Source: Congeria kusceri | Lineage: Eukaryota; Mollusca; Bivalvia; Myida; Dreissenidae | DNA length: 64,000 nt | Assembly (NCBI GenBank): GCA_027627225.1 | Contig: CM051027.1 | Coordinates: 90,642,151 to 90,706,150, forward strand | Reading direction: 5' to 3' | The notes under the pieces: generated by a model | Told to the model about the DNA's origin: nothing | Databases searched by the model: none | Seen by the model: only the letters and a program-made list of their open reading frames with translations | Made by a program: the position numbers and the translations under genes | Shown: positions 1 to 12,310 of the stretch, piece by piece | How positions within the stretch are numbered: the stretch's first letter is position 1 | Layout: every line of letters starts with the position of its first letter

Positions 1-94
1 ATTGGCTTAATTAGCGTCTGAATGAACTCGCGTTTTCATTATCAAACGTCTAAGTGATTCGTTGCAAAACAAAAGGGCTTTTGTCGTATTTCGC

Positions 95-840
95 GATTTC
101 ACTTAACTTCTACAGATGCAGCTGGGGTTTCATATCTCTGACAATACATAGAGCAAGTATTTATAATATGATTCCTCATAACGCTTTAAAGATTGAAACA
201 AATATAAATAACATATTCAGATTAAGGTGGTTAAGTTGTAAGCAATATATCATGAACTCAAAACTACAAAGTATAAGGGTTGGGTATTCGGCGCAATTTA
301 AAATTGACACATTCGCATTTGATAAACCAAGTAAACACTCCCAAAGATGTAAGGCGCACTTTCAATTTAATTTTTTTTGTCCTAAAATGAATGTGTCACA
401 CTTTTTTACGACCGCCGCTTCACTAGAAAAATGCATGCTATTCACTATGCCATTAACAAATGGCTTGTGGCAAATATAATAGGATTACACAGTTCATGAG
501 ATACATTTTTTTTTCAATTATATACCACAGTAGGATTAATTGAAATTAAAGAGACTATGTTGACTAAATCAGTTTATAGCGCTAAAACATATCACACTTA
601 ATCACATTGACGTAAACAATTTACTCGACAATATATTAAATATGCGACATTGATACTTTGTAATTAATAGATTCCAGGTATCAACATATATTCTATTAAT
701 AAACTACTGGCTTTTAGGTGTATGTAATAGTTTTAGAATGTTAAAACCTGTTACGGCATATCAACGTTTGATTAGAATGACAACAACATCTTATCTGTTT
801 AAAGTATACATAAGTATGCATTTGTTAATGACATTATTAC
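95..840 (+). repeat. Dispersed block R1, copy 1
   Basis: This stretch is recognisably similar to 3720-4815. Both contain a 'GATGCARCTGG..TTTCATATCTCT' segment, then 'AACGCTTTAAARATTGAAACAA', then 'CATATTCAGATWAAGGTGGTTA', and later 'GGCTYGTKGCRAATATRATAGG' in the same order. An open frame of 141 codons across 54-479 has no recognisable domain, lies inside this repeat and is not conserved in the second copy, so I do not call it a gene. The left edge resembles the downstream part of the repeat family marked by 'GACGGTTCCAAGGCGG' (see 7140-7350). Confidence 0.6.
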
Positions 841-857
841 TTACCAGATATGAAAAA

Positions 858-909
858 ATCACGCCAAATACGTCTTATAATATATATTATAAAACGTATT
901 TGGCGTGAT
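858..909. repeat. 52-bp near-perfect palindrome
   Basis: The arms ATCACGCCAAATACGT (858-873) and ACGTATTTGGCGTGAT (894-909) are exact reverse complements, and the AT-rich centre is itself almost palindromic. The related copy near 4823 keeps only one diverged arm, so the hairpin is specific to this copy. Confidence 0.85.
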
Positions 910-1014
910 GTTTGGCATATCGATTATAACCTAAGTGTACCATAGGTCATTTTTACACATTTAACAATTTAACACAGCACGTTTTTCTTTGTTATAGTAA
1001 TACTGACAAGTGAC

Positions 1015-1126
1015 AACTTTAGATTAAACAACGTTTACCTAGTTCGGATCTTGCTAAAGTTATAATATTATAAGATGGTTTCATGAAGATGATCCGAACT
1101 AGGTAAAAGTTGTTAAATCTAAAGTT
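1015..1126. repeat. Hairpin with 36-bp arms (foldback/MITE-like)
   Basis: Arms 1015-1050 and 1091-1126 are inverted repeats matching at 34 of 36 positions, separated by a 40-nt spacer. The core is ACCTAGTTCGGATC and its reverse complement. I see no clear target-site duplication. It could be a small foldback element or the trace of a local inverted duplication. A microRNA precursor is possible by geometry alone, but nothing else supports it. Confidence 0.8.
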
Positions 1127-1261
1127 AGAACTAAGCATTTTACGATCAGAGTTACGAACAACGTAAGTTCATTGTAAGTGGGTGTTTAAAATAATCCCTT
1201 TCTGTTGCGTTAAAACAAGACGACAGCGTGCATGAATATGTAAGGAAAGATTTCTCTTTGC

Positions 1262-2990
1262 GTTATATAAATATAATTGCATATCAATCGTGCTATTATT
1301 TGTAAACTGCACTCCAAAGTTTGGTAAAACATTCACAGCAGTTTTACATTTTCAAACTTGCAGATTGAAGCCTTCACGAAAGTTTCATCAACTATCATGA
1401 TCGATAACGCTATCAGCATTAAATTTCAGTGAAGGTATTCCGTGTTCGAAGTCTGGCAGGATGACAATAAACAATCTGTAGGAGTAAACATTCAACGCAA
1501 ATGTTATTGTCTTGACAAATATTCTTATCAGATAGTGTACTACCATGCAAGAGGAAACGTTGATTCCAGACAATGGTCAACGTATAATGGAATATGAGCC
1601 CAAGATAGTGTATGCCTTAATAACACTGAAAGGCAATTAGAAAATATTAATAGGCATGGACAACATTTTGAACGAACTCCCATGAGCGAGACGACTGATG
1701 TTATTTTATACAAAGAGACCTTTGCGGTTAAGTTTTTCTCATTAGTCTTTAAGGGATCAATTCCATTGACATTACTGTAAAATAGTTAATGTAATCTAAT
1801 CTATATAACGGATTCTTAGTTGACGGTGGATTTATTCTGTTGTCGGTTATAAAATGAAATCATTTTCATTTAAATTATTGAAGTTATGTTGTTCACTTGG
1901 CGAACATTTTTAAGGGACCATTGTTAACTTTTCTTGCAGCAAATGTAAATGAATCCAAACAATTTCTTTGAAAATAGACATACTAAAAACTAAATAATAA
2001 GTAAATATAAAACAATGCGAGAGTGAAGTTAACATATCGAGTACCTAATGTAAGAGGCCAACTAACAAATGTTTACCATAAATCCACCTCCACACATGTG
2101 ATTTGTTGTCTGATAGATTTTTTATGTAACTGGTTATTAAATAAAATTATTCAGGATAAATGGTTAACATGGTTTTTCATTCGTAAAGCATCAGCATTTT
2201 ATGAAGAAAATAGTGCCATTACAACGGCAATGCATAACTGCTATGAAACATTAAGAAAATAATTAGTACTACATGAATTACACATGCAAACACATGTAAC
2301 GGCGAAAGTGAAGAAGCAGCACACCAACACATAGAGCATAGCAGTAATTTAAGCAATTTCTTGTCTACGCTTTAACGAGTTTTTATTCTTTCACTACATA
2401 AATCGCGGAAGCATATACTTAAAATGACATGTGTTTCTAACTGCTTGTCTTATGCACTTAAAAACGAGTCTTGAAGAAACGTATACCATAATTGATTTCC
2501 TCAGGACTTAACATGCGGTCATTTAGTATTTTGTAAGAAAGTACAGACACAGCAAGAATCACCATGCACTTAGATAGATGTGTCATTAATAAAACATGGT
2601 GGTAATGTCTAAACATGTTACAACCTTTCAAAATACTGGGAACTGCCAATTAGCCACAAATTACAACAGGAATAAAAACCAGCAAAATATCTATTATTTC
2701 ATGTTCGCTCTTATCTTTGGACGAAGCATTGTATTAAAATCACAATGTTTTACTGAGACCCCCAATTACTGGACAATGTTTGCATAGCGCGGTAATGTTT
2801 GGCAAAGATGTTGTGAAGGCGGTCTGATAGTATAAGAAGGCTTGGTTAACGATCGAAATCTTTAGAATACTGCCAAATGTTGAACAGAAGATTGTGCAAT
2901 GTCAATGCACGTGAAAAAGTGCTAATATATGTGGGCACAGTACATGCGTTATATTTTATACAGCGTTATGTTATTATGAAATAAACAAAA
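1262..2990 (+). repeat. Duplicated block R2, copy 1
   Basis: This non-coding block is homologous along its length to 8130-9965 and, more weakly, to 17800-19645. Landmarks in order are 'ATCAACTATCATGATCGATAA', 'CAATAAACAATCTGTAGGAGTA', 'AAAGAGACCTTTGCGGTT', 'CCAATTACTGGACARTGTTTGC' and 'TGGATGCTATTGCTTCTGC'. No reading frame is shared between the copies, so the similarity is not that of a gene family. No element termini or transposase were recognised. Confidence 0.8.
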
Positions 2991-3185
2991 ATGGATGCTA
3001 TTGCTTCTGCTTCAACAACTTCAAACTCCCCCCCGCCAAAAAAAAAAACCCACAAAAAAGCACCACTACCACCAACAAGAAAAGTCACTACTCCTACAAC
3101 TGCTGCAACTACTATTGCTTCTTATACTAATAAAACTACTAATAGTACTACTAACACTACTGCTGGATTGGCACCCATGGCATCT
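2991..3185 (+). repeat. Degenerate trinucleotide-rich tract
   Basis: This is a run of ACT/CTA/ACA-like triplets with an A-rich patch, at the same relative place as the tract at 9968-10160 in the second R2 copy. The open frames here (threonine-rich or leucine-rich) are by-products of stop-free triplet repetition, not genes. Confidence 0.75.
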
Positions 3186-3424
3186 TTGCGTAAAATGTAG
3201 GTTGTTGTATTATGTGTACTTTAATAAAATTCCGCGCAGTTCTTGTAGTTTACATAGTAACTATTTCACGGAAGATGATTACGGATTAATAATTAATGGC
3301 CTTATACAAAATCAATCACGGGTATTAAACAAAATGTCCATTTTTATCTTTGTTGAATAATTTTAAAATGCAAAAACCATACGAGTATATATGAACATCA
3401 CATTTCCACAGGAGTTTTGTTAAT

Positions 3425-3530
3425 ATATATCTGGACACGGTCGACCAGTGTATTACAGTCAATAGTTTCCGTACATGAATGGCAGGATGAAAATAAACTC
3501 GCGTAGAACAAAACATTCGACACAAACCGT
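3425..3530 (+). repeat. R2-family leading fragment
   Basis: 'CTGGACACGGTCGACCAGT' here recurs at 11167. It is followed in both places by a diverged '..TTTCCGT.CATRAATGRCAG..TGAAAATAAA' segment. It looks like the start of another R2-related copy cut short by the next repeat. Confidence 0.55.
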
Positions 3531-3539
3531 TTTCCAGTG

Positions 3540-3770
3540 AATATTTTTTGTTAAATTTAAATGGTACTAACCCCCAATGGCCATTCAAAGACGGTGACCC
3601 AAGTTTGAACCGCATTTTGTGTTTTGTGTTCATTTCGTATTGTTTTTGTTTACTATCCTACGTAGGATGGGCAATTTGTCACTTGCCTGAAAAAAAACAC
3701 AAGGATGTTTACAAGGGTTTCTATACAGCTGATGCAACTGGTGTTTCATATCTCTTACAATGTATAAAAC
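3540..3770 (+). repeat. Dispersed repeat R3 (GACGGT..GACCC family), copy 1
   Basis: It contains 'CAAAGACGGTGACCCAAGTTT' followed by a T/G-rich segment and 'GCTGATGCAACTGGTGTTTC'. The same order of motifs is seen at 7140-7350 and, on the other strand, at 60640-60830. No coding capacity is evident. It may be the conserved part of a non-autonomous retroelement. Confidence 0.5.
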
Positions 3771-4870
3771 ATTACATGATAATTATAGTATTTACATGCT
3801 CTTAATATTTGGTGACAAATCATGCACATGTTAATTTATTTTCTAATCACTCATTGGTTCCTTAGCAAATATTTACATGTACTTCCTCACAACGCTTTAA
3901 AAATTGAAACAAGCATAAAAAGCATATTCAGATAAAGGTGGTTAGGTTGTAAACCAAATTTATTTAACTCAAAATTACAAAATATTAGGGTTGGGTATTA
4001 AAGCGATTTAAAATATACAGACAAAACATTTGATAAAACAACATACACTCCCAAAGATGTTACGCTAACATGTGATTAAATGTCTATTTTCGTACTAAAA
4101 TGACGTGCCAATGCAAAGCACGGTTTTGCCCGGACCACAGCGTAGTCAAATAAATGCTATTCACTATGCCATTAACCAGGACCACAGCGTAGACAAATAA
4201 ATGCTATTCACTATGCCATTAACCAGGACCACAGCGTAGACAAATAAATGCTATTCACTATGCCATTAACCAGGACCACAGCGTAGTAAAATAAATGCTA
4301 TTCACTATGCCATTTACAAATGGCTCGTTGCGAATATGATAGGCGTACACAGTCCACAAGATTCATTATATAGCACACTAATATCAATTAATATTTAAGA
4401 GAATACATTAACTATTTCTGTTTATACAGCTAATGAAGATTATATTTAATCATATTCGCGTCAATATTTGCTCCACGACTTGTGCAATACGCGACAAAGA
4501 TAATTTGCATTTATGAATTCTATGCAACAACATATATTTTATTCATAAACCTCTGACTTTTCAATGTACTTTATGCATTTTCAATAAGGATATGTTCAAC
4601 GTAATTTTATAAATGGACGAAATATGTTTACAAATACATAGTTTTAGGCGACTTTCCCTAAATTAAAACAGTTGTAGGTGTAGTTTACATAGGCTGCATT
4701 TGAACGTTTTGAATGACCTTGTCACGCCGCATTAAACGTTAAATTTAGAAATAAATACCGTGTTTAAAGTTTTCAAATGTATGCATTTCTTAAGGACATA
4801 TTTACTTAACCGGGATGATAACATCACGTCAAATACGTTTTACAATTCACGAAAACTATGTATATAACTA
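3720..4870 (+). repeat. Dispersed block R1, copy 2
   Basis: This is the second copy of the block at 95-840, interrupted by an extra AT-rich stretch around 3775-3885 and by the 47-bp tandem array at 4129-4316. Similarity continues through 'GCGACA.AGATA.TTTG' and 'TCAAATACGTTTTA'. Confidence 0.6.
4129..4316 (+). repeat. 47-bp tandem repeat, 4 copies
   Basis: Four consecutive units carry GGACCACAGCGTAG, then AAATAAATGCTATTCACTAT, then GCCATTAA. Unit starts are exactly 47 bp apart (for example 4176 and 4223). R1 copy 1 has one equivalent of the 'GCTATTCACTATGCCATTAA' segment near 436, so the array expanded after the duplication. Confidence 0.92.
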
Positions 4871-7135
4871 CTGCAAGTTCGGCATTGTTGATGTTTGTTT
4901 TTAAATATTAACAACTTAACTGTCTGCGTGGTTGACGCTATTTGTTCGGATTATGTAAAAGTAAATATTTACATTGCATAGGCATTTTAAAAGGAAGTGC
5001 CATGGTATGATTTCATAATCGTATGAACGTAATGCCGCATAACCGGCGAAGTAATATCTGTGTGTCCTATTTTTATGTATATTATATTTTGACATGTTAT
5101 TCATATTACAAGGAACTAGATTCCAATATCAAATAGATGTATTATACTGTTAAATGTTAATATTTCTTGCAATTATTGTTAACGTTTGATTAAATGTTTT
5201 TTATAATTAAAATACATGTACATATCGTTCCAGTTTTACTTCTGCAATAATCAATTTGACGAATTTTTTCACTTTAAAATTGGTGGATAGGATTCTATCA
5301 TGCAATGTCTACACGCTTTGTTATAAAAAGTCATTTCGCTAGCATGTAATATTGTACATGTTGTGGTATTTTAAGTAATTAATACTTTTATTAGAAGCGA
5401 ACACAGAAAATCTTCATGACGCAACATCTGTGAACGCAACATCGGTGAGCGTAGCTTTAAAATTGTTTGATTTCATATTGATATATTTATTTGCTCTGCA
5501 TGTAGATCGACTAATTTATTTTGCTTTTATATCATAGTTTACAATTGTGGATTGTTTAAGATGTACAACAACAAAAAATACATTTTTAGATTTATATTCG
5601 AACGTTATCCTTTCTAAGACAAAGTTATGCCCAGGCAAAAGAAAAAGAGCTTAGACACCCCCGTGTGGGCGCTATCAAGTACATGAATTACGCGTCATCA
5701 CTTGTTTAGTGATGTCATTTGTTTGTTGTTGGTTTTGTTGGCATTTTTCTCGCTGAGTTAAAATTTGGATACATTGCTAGAAGCTCCTGAATGGTGTGGA
5801 TTTATTATAAGATTTTATATGAAAAAATATGCAGTTGTGTGAAATGTGGTTAAAGTATTTAAGTCTTCTTCTGTTGTGTTAATAATTAAACAGGATTATA
5901 TGTACTCAGGATCTGTTAAACATTCAGCCTAGGAATTTTGTGATGTTATAGTGGCAGAAATCTACTGTATTATGTAGCCTAGAAGTAAATTTTTCTCATG
6001 GTGTGGATTAAATCTTACTAGCAAAGCACCGCTTATGCGAAAGCATTAATAATGTTTGTTGCTTGTTGGCTAAATCGGCTGAAATAGCAGTTCTTCTTGA
6101 TTCCACCGGTATATTTGCATCTGATCAATCATCGTTTTAGTTTTGCAGCGATATGATTCATTAAGTAAAAAATCAGAGTTCTCCATTTTTAATCTCCATA
6201 AGTAAAAAGTTGTGACACACTTTGAATTTTCTTAAATTCCAATAGCATATATCTCATTTTTTCTGAAATATTGTTATGCAAGTAAAATTAAAATGTTATT
6301 TTCACATTAAATTTCATTTGTCGCAGCAAATTAAAATCAAAATAAGGAAATAAAATGAAATTGTATAAGAAACTTTTTTGTTAATCGTAGTGTGCATTCT
6401 ATTTTGTGTTATTCGTTTACCAGGGGCGGTACTTCGCTGTTCCGATAAGAAAACTGCTGTGCTAAGTTTCACTAAGACTTGCAATAAATTGCATGTTCAA
6501 CAAAAACAATATAAAGGAATGCTATGGAATTATCCCAAATAAAATGTACCAATAACGATTGAATTTAAGTTTGGTTGCATTTATGCGAATATGAACGCAA
6601 TGGGCAAAATGGCAAATTATTCACTCAATTGTTTGTTTGGTACATCACAACCAATGTATGTAACATAATTAAAATTTACTATCCTTCTTCTGAAAATGCT
6701 TCTACAATTATAATCGTTGGCTCGTAGTGCTATACACTATTCGTTAGTGAAAGAACGTGTTCATATCTTAAATTATTTGTTTCGTTTTTATTAAGATACG
6801 ATTTGCCTTTTTTAATGACTATACATGAAACTTAATCGCTCGGATTAGGTCAAATGTGGCTTAGAGTGACAAAAGAATGAAATTGGAGTATCTTGTCGCA
6901 AGCAAAACAGATACACTATATTCACTGATTTCTACAAGTACGAAGTGTCTTTTACAATTTATTAGATTTATGTTTTCGTAAAAGTGCTATTAATAAGATA
7001 TCTTTTAATGTAAGACAATAGTTTACATCTTTTGTGCTGTATGTTTGGAGTTTCATGAACATATTATATTTGCCATTGTATATCAGATTATTAGATACCT
7101 TCTGTATTCATGTACCGTACCGAGTAGATATTTTT
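4871..7135. other. AT-rich DNA, no feature recognised
   Basis: I found no long reading frame, repeat with a partner in the window, or RNA-like structure here. Local A/T runs and short palindromic bits are no more than base composition would give. Confidence 0.5.
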
Positions 7136-7139
7136 TCAA

Positions 7140-7350
7140 ACTCTGCTTAAACCTGTTTAAACCCCAAACTGTTTTGCGTTGACGGTTCCAAGGCGGTGAC
7201 CCCAGTTTTATTTATGTGTGTTTTGTATTTGTTATGTGTTTTTGTGATGTGCTGTGTTGTTTTTGGCAATTGTTATCTTGCCATAAATTATGGACCCCGT
7301 GCTGCTAAGAGATCTCTCCTGCTGACGCAGCTGTAGTTTTTGTTTATATT
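7140..7350 (+). repeat. Dispersed repeat R3, copy 2
   Basis: 'CCTGTTTAAACCCCAAACTG' is followed by 'GACGGTTCCAAGGCGGTGAC', a TGTTTTGT-rich stretch and 'CTCTCCTGCTGACGCAGCTG'. The minus-strand copy at 60640-60830 has the same parts in the same order, which defines a family of about 200 bp. Confidence 0.65.
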
Positions 7351-8129
7351 TGCACACTGCTGACATTCCATGGCATCATTGTCAATAGAGAACATTAATA
7401 TACATTATTATTTTTGTTATTTGCACGTAAACATTTATATTTGTACATTAAACAACACTGACATAAGCATTCAAACATGTTCATGTATTCAATGTACAAC
7501 ATTTGTTTTACATCTTTTTAAAGAAATAACCAATTGTTGACTGCTTTGATTAGTCTAAACATATTTATTTTAGCTCGATCGTTTAAACATATTTATTTTA
7601 GCCCGATCGCAACCTTAGGTTTATAGAGATCAGAAATCGAAATATTGCCAAAATTTACTATGTATATAATTTATTTAAAATTTGAAGCTGTACAGTAATT
7701 TTAACATAAAACACGACCGACTAATCTGTTTTTTTTTTCTAAGTTGACTATTGTACGCACAGACTTGCTGACACTGCCCCGTTGTTAACTTGGCGATTAT
7801 TCCCTTTGTGTGTAATTGTGTCACCAGTCATCGGGTTAGCACCTCTGAGGCATCGCGAAGTGACACCTGACAGGATACACCGTTCGGTTTATTCAGTATT
7901 TTTTTACTGTTGAATGAGATTAAATTTGTGATAAAATCGTTCGGCTTGGGCAGGGTTCTGTTTAATAAATTTTTTAAATATAAAAAATAAGAAGGAAAAC
8001 ATCCGGACCGACACAGCCGTTCGGTTTTGACAGGGATTCGGTTTTCACAGGGTTTGGTTTGGATAGGTTTCGCTGTATATTTAACGCGTATTTAATCAAT
8101 TTTACATTATTGTCATAACAGTGACCTGT
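7351..8129. other. Unassigned DNA with a short CGGTTT-type internal repeat
   Basis: Mostly AT-rich filler. Between about 7880 and 8065 the motif 'GTTCGGTTT..ACAGGG' recurs in imperfect copies ('TTCGGTTTTGACAGGG', 'TTCGGTTTTCACAGGG', 'TTTGGTTTGGATAGG'). Coding sequence was not seen. Confidence 0.45.
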
Positions 8130-9965
8130 GCTCATAAATATAATTGCATATTAATCATGTTATTATTTGTATCTCCAAAGTTAGGAAAGACATCAATAAT
8201 TTGATAGTAGGTTCACATTTTCGAACTTGCAGAGTGAAGCTTTGACGGAAGTTACATCAACTATCATGATCGATAAATTTCAGTGAATGTATTCCGTGTA
8301 TGAATTCTGGCAGGACGACAATAAACAATCTGTAGGAGTAATCCTCCCATGAGCAACATTACTGATGTTTTTTAATGCAAAGAGACCTTTGCGGTTGAAA
8401 AATCTCGTACTAATTATAACAGTTAATTGGTTATATATGCTGCATAGTGTTCTATGTGCGAAATGGCTGGTTAAAATCAACATTTTATGTTATTTTGGAG
8501 TACGTTATTTTCTTGTCTTGACAGTAGTTGTTTGTCTCATTAGTCCTTTAGGGATCAATTCCATTGACATTACTGTGAAAATAGTTAAAGTAATTTAATC
8601 TCTATGACGGATTCTTAGTTGACAGTAAATTTATTCTGTTATCGGTTATTAAATGACATCATTTTCATTTAAGTTATTGAAGTTATGTGGTTTACTTGGC
8701 GAACATGTTTAAGGGACCAAGGTTAACTTTTCCTGCAGGAAATGTTAACAATTCTAAATAGTTGTTCTTAAAAAATGGAATAGACATACTAAATACTAAA
8801 TATAAAACAATGCGACTAATGTTAACATAGCGAGAATCTTATGCAAGACTCCATGTAACAAAGCCTAACCATAACTTAACCTTCACAAATGTGATTTGTT
8901 GTCCGACAGATTTATTATGTAATCGGTTATTAAACTACATTATTCGGGATAAAAATGGTTAACATGGTTAGACATTCGTACAGCATCAACATTTTATGAA
9001 GCAAATAGAGGCATTACAACGGCTACGCATACTGGCCGTGAGACATTAGGGACGTTATAAGCAATATATGAATCACACATGCAAACACATGTTAAGATGA
9101 AACACACAAAGCATATCCATAAGCCCAGCAATTTAAATGTTCCACAATGATTGTCATTCACACAATATAAATGGCACCATCAATTATATTAAATCACATT
9201 CCTTTATATGTTCAATAACCGTAATCATAAGATTATTGTGTAAGAAGTTGACATTGAGATACACATGAATGTGATTGTTTCCAGGATGTTTACTTACTAA
9301 AGTAGAATTAATATAAGCCATTTCTTGTCTACGCTATAAAGAGGTTTCATTGTTTCACTACATAACTCGCTGAAACATATTATTAAAATTAAATGTATCA
9401 GATATATGTTTCCAACTGGTAGTCTTATGCACTTAACGAGTCTTGAAGGAACGTGTCATAGATGATTTCCACCGGACTTATCATTCAGTATTTCGTAAGA
9501 AAGTAAAGACACAAAAGCAAGCATTACCTTGCGCTGAGAAAGATGTGTCAATAATAAAACACGATGGTAATATCTAAAAATGTATAGTTACAACCTTTAA
9601 AAAAACTGGGAACTGCCAATTAGCCACACGTTACAACCGGAAGGAAATCCTACAAAATAGAATGTTATTTCATGTTTGCTCTCATTGTTGGACGAAGCAT
9701 TATATTAAAATGACGATGTTTCACTTAGACCTCCAATTACTGGACAGTGTTTGCATAGCGCGTCAATGTTTGGCAAAGATGTTATAGAGGCGGTCTGATA
9801 TTTTAAGAAGCGTTGGTAAACGATCGAACTCTTTAGAATACTTGCAAATGCTTAACAGAAGAGTGTGCACTTTCGTTGAACGTGGAAAAGTGCTAATATT
9901 TGTGGGCACAATACATATACGTTGTATTTATTATTTTATACAACGTTATGTTATTCTGAAATAAA
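8130..9965 (+). repeat. Duplicated block R2, copy 2
   Basis: This copy is collinear with 1262-2990 and shares the landmarks listed there with moderate point divergence and small indels. The relative deletion near 8275-8345 removes the part that contains 'CATTCAACGCAAATG' in copy 1. Orientation is the same as all other R2 copies. Confidence 0.8.
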
Positions 9966-9967
9966 CA

Positions 9968-10160
9968 CAAATGGATGCTATTGCTTCTGCTGCAACAATT
10001 TAAAGAAAAACAACAACAACACTGCCACCAACAAGAAAAGCAACTACTGCTACTACTACTACTTATAACAATAATAATAATAATAATAATAATAATCATA
10101 ATAATAATAATAATAATAATAATAATGCTACTAATACTACTACTGCATGTGCATGGTATC
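9968..10160 (+). repeat. Trinucleotide tract ending in (AAT)n
   Basis: It begins with 'ATGGATGCTATTGCTTCTGC' as in copy 1, passes through CAA- and ACT-rich triplets, and ends in an (AAT)n microsatellite at about 10068-10127 with one CAT interruption. The apparent poly-isoleucine and poly-leucine frames are artefacts. Confidence 0.85.
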
Positions 10161-11160
10161 TTGCGTAAAATGTAGGTTTTGTAGCATGTGTACTTTAATA
10201 AAATTCGGCACAGTTCTTGTACTTATATATAGTAACTATATAGGAAGATGATTAAGCATTAATTATGAATATAAAACGTACGAGTATAGATGAAAATCAA
10301 CTTTTCATAACAGTTTTTTGTTAATATATATATAACGAAACGCGTTTTATCGTAACCGTATTGATATTCAAAAACCATTTTATTTCACCATTTCCATAGT
10401 TCTGCTCCTTTTATAGTTTGCTGTTTATCCAAAGTAATTCAAACATCCGTTTGAGCACATACCTTAAAGCCGCATTCCATGGAACGTTATTCAATACTTC
10501 GTAATTCGGCAATAGTTCTTATAAACGTTAGTGGTGTTTATTCGTCTGAAAACCGCTCTTTTTTTCTTTTTTTGTGTGTAACCTTTCTTTATTTTTATCA
10601 TATGTGTGCATTTACAAATAAACATACAGTCATACATACAAACAATACACGCAGACAATGGAATAGGAAATGAAAACTGTTTCTTATTTACAAAAGGCAT
10701 TTCATACTTTCTAAGCTCGAAAACGCTGGGTACGAACGGAGTATACACTAATGTTCATGCTAAATTACCCCAGAGGCATCACCAGTTATCGCATACAGAA
10801 ATAGACGATAATAAATTATCAAAACGTGATCACTGCACTGATTTCAATGCGTTGTTTGTATTTTGATAGGTAAGATGTCCATTTGAAACGATTTCTGCAA
10901 AGTTTAATTTTTATTAGCATGTTTCTGGATAGCTAATAAAAATGAGGGCACATTGCTCCTGGCAAATTGACCCTGTCTTTGTCTTCATTATCGTTTTATG
11001 GTGTCACCATGATCAAACATTCATAATGTAATTGAATCTGTTCATTTTAATATTTTATTACTAAGAAAATAAAAACATAGAATCAGACCTTTGTCTGAAT
11101 GTGGACTGAAAGGATTTTATAATCTTACATATCAAATATGTTCTATATACTAAACAGTGT
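10161..11160. other. Unassigned AT-rich DNA
   Basis: Nothing convincing. Overlapping open frames of 64-86 codons near 10479-10866 lie on both strands, have ordinary AT-driven composition and show no domain. Confidence 0.45.
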
Positions 11161-11650
11161 TTCTATCTGGACACGGTCGACCAGTACATAACAGGGAGTA
11201 TTTTCCGTTCATAAATGACAGCGTGAAAATAAAACTAGCGTCGAAGTAAACATTCAACAAAAACGAGGTCTTCTTGAAAAAAACGTATTATCCATAGATA
11301 CTATCGATACTATTAATATGAAAAACATATTATCCATAGATGCTATCGATACTATCCATAAATAGTGGATTTCCGTGCATAACACATTTGGTTTCAGGCC
11401 TAGCTAGTACTGGAATATAAAGTTCAAACTGACAATTAAATGTGAATGTAAGATAAAGTTAGCCCCAATAACACCGAAAAGCAATTTGAAATTATAATAG
11501 GCTTCAAAAATATATTGAACGACCAGTCATTAGGAATATGAATCATGTTATTTTAACCTCGTACGATTTATGAGAAGCCAATTAGTTACAGCTGCAAAGT
11601 TGTCTGCGTACAATCTAATGCGTTAAAATGCATATTTTATACTCTCAGTA
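11160..11650 (+). repeat. R2-family partial copy
   Basis: It starts with the 'CTGGACACGGTCGACCAGT' leader also seen at 3425. It continues with 'GTAAACATTCAACAAAAACG', 'GTGGATTTCCGTGCAT' and 'AATAACACCGAAAAGCAATT', which match the middle of the R2 block (about 1470-1700) and the copies at 17880 and 25140. Confidence 0.6.
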
Positions 11651-11994
11651 GCCACGCCTCTTTTTGTGAAAATATTAATTTTATTTACTACGGATTCTTT
11701 CTTGTTTTCTTCGATTTATGCAAGTACTGTTGATAATGACATTGTTAAGATTATGTGCTTTATCTGGTCACACATTTGTTAGGCATCAATGATATATATA
11801 CACAATACTATATTAATGGAATATTCAAGATTAAAATTAAAGATCGCAGGTCGAAAGGGAGAAGTTCTAACAGCATACCAACAAAGACAGCATAGCCAAT
11901 ACACAAAGCTTTCCAAACGTGCCACAAAATTGCCTGACATGCACAATTAAAAAAAAATCATATCATTTTTGTGTTTAAAATAGAGCATACTCGG

Positions 11995-12310
11995 TTAATG
12001 TGGAATAACGATAAGTTTACTTAGAAAACCTGAACCACGAGCCTTGACCAGCCCAGCGAAAAAATCTTATCTTTATTCAACACTTATTTTGAAAATAAAC
12101 AAAAGAAAACACACAATATATGACGAAAAACATTAAAAAAATGACTTCAAGAAAATCAACAGAATTACGTTATTATACTGCGCTTGTTTGCTTTATCCCA
12201 CACTGTGTTATTAGTGTGGGATTAGTGTTGGATTAGTGTGGGAGTAAAGCTAAGTTTATTCCATTTTATTTCGTCAATGCACGCCTGATGATGTGATAAC
12301 AATAATAACG
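11995..12310 (-). repeat. Dispersed repeat R4, copy 1
   Basis: This is the reverse complement of sequence at 25940-26225. Shared segments include 'AAACCTGAACCACGAGCCTTG' against 'CAAGGCTCGTGGCTCAGGTTT', and 'TTTATTTCGTCAATG..CGCCTGATGATG' against 'CATCATCACGCTGACATTG..AAATAA'. An internal short repeat, 'ATTAGTGTGGG', is at 12210-12240. No coding sequence is evident. Confidence 0.6.

Noticed and set aside
54..479. 141-codon open frame at the window start
   Set aside because: It lies in a duplicated non-coding block, and the frame is not kept in the second copy at 3.7 kb.
1015..1126. Hairpin considered as a microRNA gene
   Set aside because: A stem this perfect with a 40-nt loop is equally expected for a foldback element, and no small-RNA evidence can be seen in sequence.
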